The notes under the pieces: model-generated
Databases searched by the model: none
The model's input: the letters and a program-made list of their open reading frames with translations, nothing else
Told to the model about the DNA's origin: nothing
Source of the DNA: Opitutaceae bacterium UBA4094
GTDB lineage: Bacteria; Verrucomicrobiota; Verrucomicrobiia; Opitutales; Opitutaceae
Reading direction: 5' to 3'
NCBI GenBank assembly: GCA_002382525.1
Contig: DFYA01000084.1
Location: 4,262 to 13,149 of the forward strand
Length of the DNA: 8,888 nucleotides
Shown: one piece after another, positions 6,373 through 8,888 of the stretch
How the letters are laid out: each line of letters starts with the position of its first letter
Position numbering within the stretch: position 1 is the first letter of the stretch
Made by a program: the position numbers and the translations under genes

Positions 6373-6407
6373 GAAACACTGGGGAAAGCCTCATACACCT
6401 CAACCAA

Positions 6408-6433
6408 GACGCCGGCACGCAAAAGGAGTTACG
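6408..6433 (-). promoter_or_regulatory. Candidate ECF-type promoter upstream of the sigma gene
   Basis: On the minus strand CGTAAC (6433-6428) is followed after 16 bases by CGTC (6411-6408). AAC in the -35 element and CGTC in the -10 at this spacing are typical of ECF promoters such as those of RpoE-like sigmas. The start of transcription would fall about 28 bases before the ATG. The elements are short, so this is only a candidate. Confidence 0.35.
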
Positions 6434-6499
6434 CGGCGGCACCTAGTCATCGACCGCCACCCTACGCAAACCGCCAACCGCAAAACAAGCGCAGCCATC

Positions 6500-7216
6500 T
6501 TACGCACCCAAATAAGCCTCCCGCACCCGCGCGTCTTGCAACAGCTCGGCACTCGCCCCAGCCAACGCGATCGTTCCCGTTTCCAGCACCGCCGCGCGAT
6601 CCGCGAGACGCAGCGCAAGATTCGCGTTCTGCTCGACGAGCAACAGCGTCACGCCCTCCCGATTGATGTCGCGCAACACCGCGTAGATTTCCTTCACCAA
6701 CTTCGGCGCCAGCCCCATCGACGGTTCGTCCAACACCAGCAGCCGCGCCTGGCTCATCAACGCGCGCGCCACCGCCAACATCTGCTGTTCGCCGCCCGAC
6801 AACGTTCCGGCGAGTTGGTCGCAACGTTCGTTCAACCGCGGAAACAGCGTCAACATTCGCTCCAAATCCGCCGCCACGGCCGCCCGCTCGCGCCGACGCG
6901 TCCACGCGCCGAGTCGCAGGTTTTCCAACACCGTCAACGGACCAAACACCCGCCGGCCCTCCGGCACATGCGCAAGCCCGGCGCCGACGATGTCCTCGGC
7001 GGCGAGCCCGCGCAGGTCGCGGCCATTGAGCCGCACCGCGCCGCCAAACTTCACCATACCGGAGAGCGCTCGCAAAGTGGACGTCTTGCCCGCGCCATTC
7101 GCGCCGATCAGCGTAAAGATCTCCCCGGCGTGCACGTCGAACGAGATGCCTTTCACCGCCTCGATATCGCCGTAGCGCACCGTAAGGTTTTCAACCGACA
7201 ACACCACGTCGCTCAT
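6500..7216 (-). CDS. livF: Branched-chain amino acid-type ABC transporter ATP-binding protein LivF
   Basis: This 238-residue protein is one of the two ATPases that drive LivHM-type permeases for branched-chain amino acids or related compounds at the inner membrane. In order: Walker A GANGAGKTS (38-46, Lys44), the LivF-type VPEGRRVFGPLTVLENL (84-100), ABC signature LSGGEQQ (139-145), Walker B LLVLDE (159-164, Glu164) followed by PSMGLAP. VEQNANLALRLADRAAVLETG (194-214) occupies the H-loop site with Gln in place of His, as is normal in LivF. The ATG at 7216 overlaps the livG stop (ATGA) and has a strong Shine-Dalgarno, AGGAGG at 7229-7224, 7 bases away. It is the last gene of the visible liv cluster. 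The substrate cannot be read from the ATPases; urea and other amide importers use close relatives. Confidence 0.94.
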   Translation of the reverse strand: MSDVVLSVENLTVRYGDIEAVKGISFDVHAGEIFTLIGANGAGKTSTLRALSGMVKFGGAVRLNGRDLRGLAAEDIVGAGLAHVPEGRRVFGPLTVLENLRLGAWTRRRERAAVAADLERMLTLFPRLNERCDQLAGTLSGGEQQMLAVARALMSQARLLVLDEPSMGLAPKLVKEIYAVLRDINREGVTLLLVEQNANLALRLADRAAVLETGTIALAGASAELLQDARVREAYLGA

Positions 7217-7986
7217 GTCTCCGCCTCCTCGCCCAGATAGGCGTCGATCACGCGGCGATTTCCTTGGATCTCCGCCGGCGTGCCGTGCGCGATGGTCACG
7301 CCGAAATCAAGCACAGTGATCTGATCGCAAAGACCCATCACCAACTTCATGTGGTGCTCAATCAAGACGAGCGTCACCGCGAAGTGCTCCCGCACCCAGC
7401 GCAAAAATTCCATCAGCCGCAACGTCTCCGCCGAGTTCATGCCGGCCGCCGGTTCGTCGAGCAGCAGCAGGCGCGGCTTCAACGCCAGCGCTCGCGCAAT
7501 CTCCAGCCGCCGCTGTAGACCATACGGCAGCCCACCGGCCTTCAGCTCCGCATACGACGCCATGTCGAATGCCTCCAACAACTCCATGCTCCCGTCGATG
7601 GAGCGCCGCTCCTCGCGCTGGTGTGAAGGGAGGTTGAGCATCGCCGCCCACGGAGAGGACTTCAGGCGCACGTCGAAGGCCATGCGCACGTTGTCGAGCA
7701 CCGTGAGTTCGCGGCACAGGCGAATGTTTTGAAACGTGCGTCCGATGCCGCGCGCCGCGATCTGATTCGGACGCAGTCCGGCAATCTTCGCTCCCTCAAA
7801 ACGGATTGTCCCTTCGTCCGGCGCATAGATGCCGGTGATGAGGTTAAACAAGGTCGTCTTGCCCGCGCCGTTCGGACCGATGATCCCGTGCGCGTGCCCC
7901 GCCTGCACGTCGAGCGCCGCAGCGGACACCGCGCAAAGTCCGCCGAAGCGTTTGGTCACCGCGTCGAGTTGCAGCAACGGCGTCAT
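7213..7986 (-). CDS. livG: Branched-chain amino acid-type ABC transporter ATP-binding protein LivG
   Basis: This 257-residue partner ATPase of LivF is complete. It has Walker A GPNGAGKTT (37-45, Lys43), the LivG-type IGRTFQNIRLCRELTVLDNV (81-100) with the Q-loop Gln86, a degenerate signature PYGLQRRLEIA (154-164), typical for LivG where YG replaces SG, Walker B LLLLDEPAAGMN (173-184), and the H-loop His211 in LIEHHMKLVM. The insert at 106-130 (RLKSSPWAAMLNLPSHQREERRS) is the LivG helical insertion. The ATG at 7984-7986 overlaps the livM stop (ATGA) and is preceded by GGAGG (7997-7993) 6 bases away. Together with LivF it should form the cytoplasmic ATPase pair under LivH and LivM. Confidence 0.94.
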   Translation of the reverse strand: MTPLLQLDAVTKRFGGLCAVSAAALDVQAGHAHGIIGPNGAGKTTLFNLITGIYAPDEGTIRFEGAKIAGLRPNQIAARGIGRTFQNIRLCRELTVLDNVRMAFDVRLKSSPWAAMLNLPSHQREERRSIDGSMELLEAFDMASYAELKAGGLPYGLQRRLEIARALALKPRLLLLDEPAAGMNSAETLRLMEFLRWVREHFAVTLVLIEHHMKLVMGLCDQITVLDFGVTIAHGTPAEIQGNRRVIDAYLGEEAET

Positions 7987-8888
7987 CGCCCCCCTCCCCG
8001 CTTAAAGAGTTCGCGTCCCGGCAGCACCCACGCGAGTTCCCGCAGCCCCAGCAATCCGCGCGGACGAAACAGCATCAACAACACCAACGTGAGCGGCATG
8101 ACAACCATGCGCCAAGTGCCGAGCGGTTGAAGCACCTGCGCGAGCACCGTCACCAACACCGCGCCCATCACGGAGCCCGTGAGCGAGGCCACACCACCGA
8201 TGTAAACCATCACCAGAATGTCCGTGGACTTGATGATGTCGAAGGTCGCCGGGTTGATGAACTGAAGTTGGTGCGCGAACAACGATCCCGCCACGCCTCC
8301 AAAAAACGACGATACCACAAAGGCGAGGATCTTCGCCTCGCGCGTGCGCACGCCCATCGCCCCCGCCGCGAGCTCGTCCTCGCGGATCGCCGTGATCGCG
8401 CGTCCAAATTTTGAATACACAAGGTTCCGGATCACCCACAGTGTCACGATGGTCCAAGCGACCGTCTGAGGCAGCGTCGTCATCCGCTCGATGCCCAACA
8501 ACCCGCGCGGTCCGCCGACATAAGGAATGTTCTCCAACCCCGATTTCACGATCATCAAGAACGCCAGCGTGATGATCGCAAGGTAGTCGCCGCGTGTTTT
8601 GAAAGAGAGCAGCGCCAGCAGAAAACCGATCGCCGCCGCGATGAGTCCGCCAAACGTCACCACCAGCGGAAACGCCCATACTGGCGTCGCGCCCGGCAGG
8701 ATCTTCACCGACAACAATCCCGCCGCATAAGCGCCGACCGCCATGAAGCCGGCGTGGCCCACCGAGAACTCGCCCATGTAGCCGTTCACCAGATTCAGGC
8801 TCGCGCACAGGATGATGTTGATCCCGGCGGTGATGAGAACGAACTCCGCATAGCCGTTGAACCAACCGAACCGCTCGTGCAACAACGC
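7983..8888 (-). CDS. livM: Branched-chain amino acid-type ABC transporter permease LivM, 5' end cut by the window
   Basis: The frame is open to the right edge. The first TTG codons (8885, 8882) precede HERFGWFNGYAEF, and no ATG or Shine-Dalgarno marks a start, so the N-terminus, probably one more membrane helix, lies outside. About 301 residues are visible. They hold the LivM marks: LNLVNGYMGEFSVGHAGFMAVGAYAAG near the N-terminal end, LTLAFLMIV and SGLENIPYVGGPRGL in the middle, the cytoplasmic loop GRAITAIREDELAAGAMGV that contacts the ATPases, then VYIGGVASLTGSVMGAVLV, and a C-terminal LMLFRPRGLLG. It has multiple hydrophobic helices and sits in the inner membrane, forming the channel with LivH. 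It is joined to livG by ATGA. The last residues (RELFKRGGGR) are basic and cytoplasmic. livH and the periplasmic binding protein are expected just beyond the edge but are not visible. Confidence 0.93.
   Translation of the reverse strand, partial: ALLHERFGWFNGYAEFVLITAGINIILCASLNLVNGYMGEFSVGHAGFMAVGAYAAGLLSVKILPGATPVWAFPLVVTFGGLIAAAIGFLLALLSFKTRGDYLAIITLAFLMIVKSGLENIPYVGGPRGLLGIERMTTLPQTVAWTIVTLWVIRNLVYSKFGRAITAIREDELAAGAMGVRTREAKILAFVVSSFFGGVAGSLFAHQLQFINPATFDIIKSTDILVMVYIGGVASLTGSVMGAVLVTVLAQVLQPLGTWRMVVMPLTLVLLMLFRPRGLLGLRELAWVLPGRELFKRGGGR

Noticed and set aside
6373..6499. Possible intrinsic terminator after livF
   Set aside because: I looked for a GC hairpin followed by a T-run on the minus strand and saw only weak, imperfect pairings.
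5824..6666. A 280-codon plus-strand frame opposite the ECF sigma gene
   Set aside because: Antisense shadow of a clear sigma factor and the livF end; low-complexity tail rich in Arg, Pro and His.

Overview
The window looks like a core-type chromosomal segment from a GC-rich, Gram-negative bacterium with an outer membrane. Markers for this are an LpxR-type outer-membrane lipid A deacylase, a periplasmic LTxxQ protein and proteins with signal peptides. A pyrophosphate-dependent phosphofructokinase, an ECF sigma triad and the overall style would fit a verrucomicrobial (Opitutaceae-like) genome. That assignment comes from family knowledge, not from a search. Canonical Shine-Dalgarno sites precede livF, livG and the cyclotransferase gene, while several other genes lack one.

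Layout, left to right. (1) The 3' part of a flavin-dependent nitronate monooxygenase-family gene (+, cut by the left edge) meets an lpxR-like gene (-) tail to tail on a shared TTAA. (2) A divergent intergenic region (1927-2109) separates lpxR from a PPi-dependent phosphofructokinase gene (+). (3) The convergent gap after it (3358-3502) carries a near-perfect inverted pair of REP-like palindromes, a REPIN-like element. (4) Everything to the right lies on the minus strand. Listed from low to high coordinate: an unrecognised exported protein gene; the small SRP RNA gene ffs with a T-run terminator; a gamma-glutamylcyclotransferase-like gene; a three-gene regulatory set (Spy/CnrX-like LTxxQ protein, small one-TM protein, ECF sigma factor); and the branched-chain amino acid-type ABC transporter genes livF, livG and livM, the last running off the right edge.

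How they work together. livM-livG-livF are joined by ATGA overlaps and are transcribed from beyond the right edge; livH and a substrate-binding protein should lie there. The sigma factor, one-TM protein and LTxxQ protein are also tightly packed (ATGA overlap, then 7 bases). They match the logic of an envelope-stress or metal-sensing module: periplasmic sensor, membrane anti-sigma, ECF sigma. A possible ECF-type promoter sits just upstream of the sigma gene. The phosphofructokinase would serve glycolysis and gluconeogenesis, and LpxR would remodel lipid A.

No gene-free stretch exceeds 300 bases. I saw no tRNA, rRNA, CRISPR array, insertion sequence or prophage gene. Nothing here is clearly a brand-new system. 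The best leads are the REPIN-like element, the sigma/one-TM/LTxxQ module, the exported protein behind ffs with a possible Cys-His-Asp set, and the diverged cyclotransferase.
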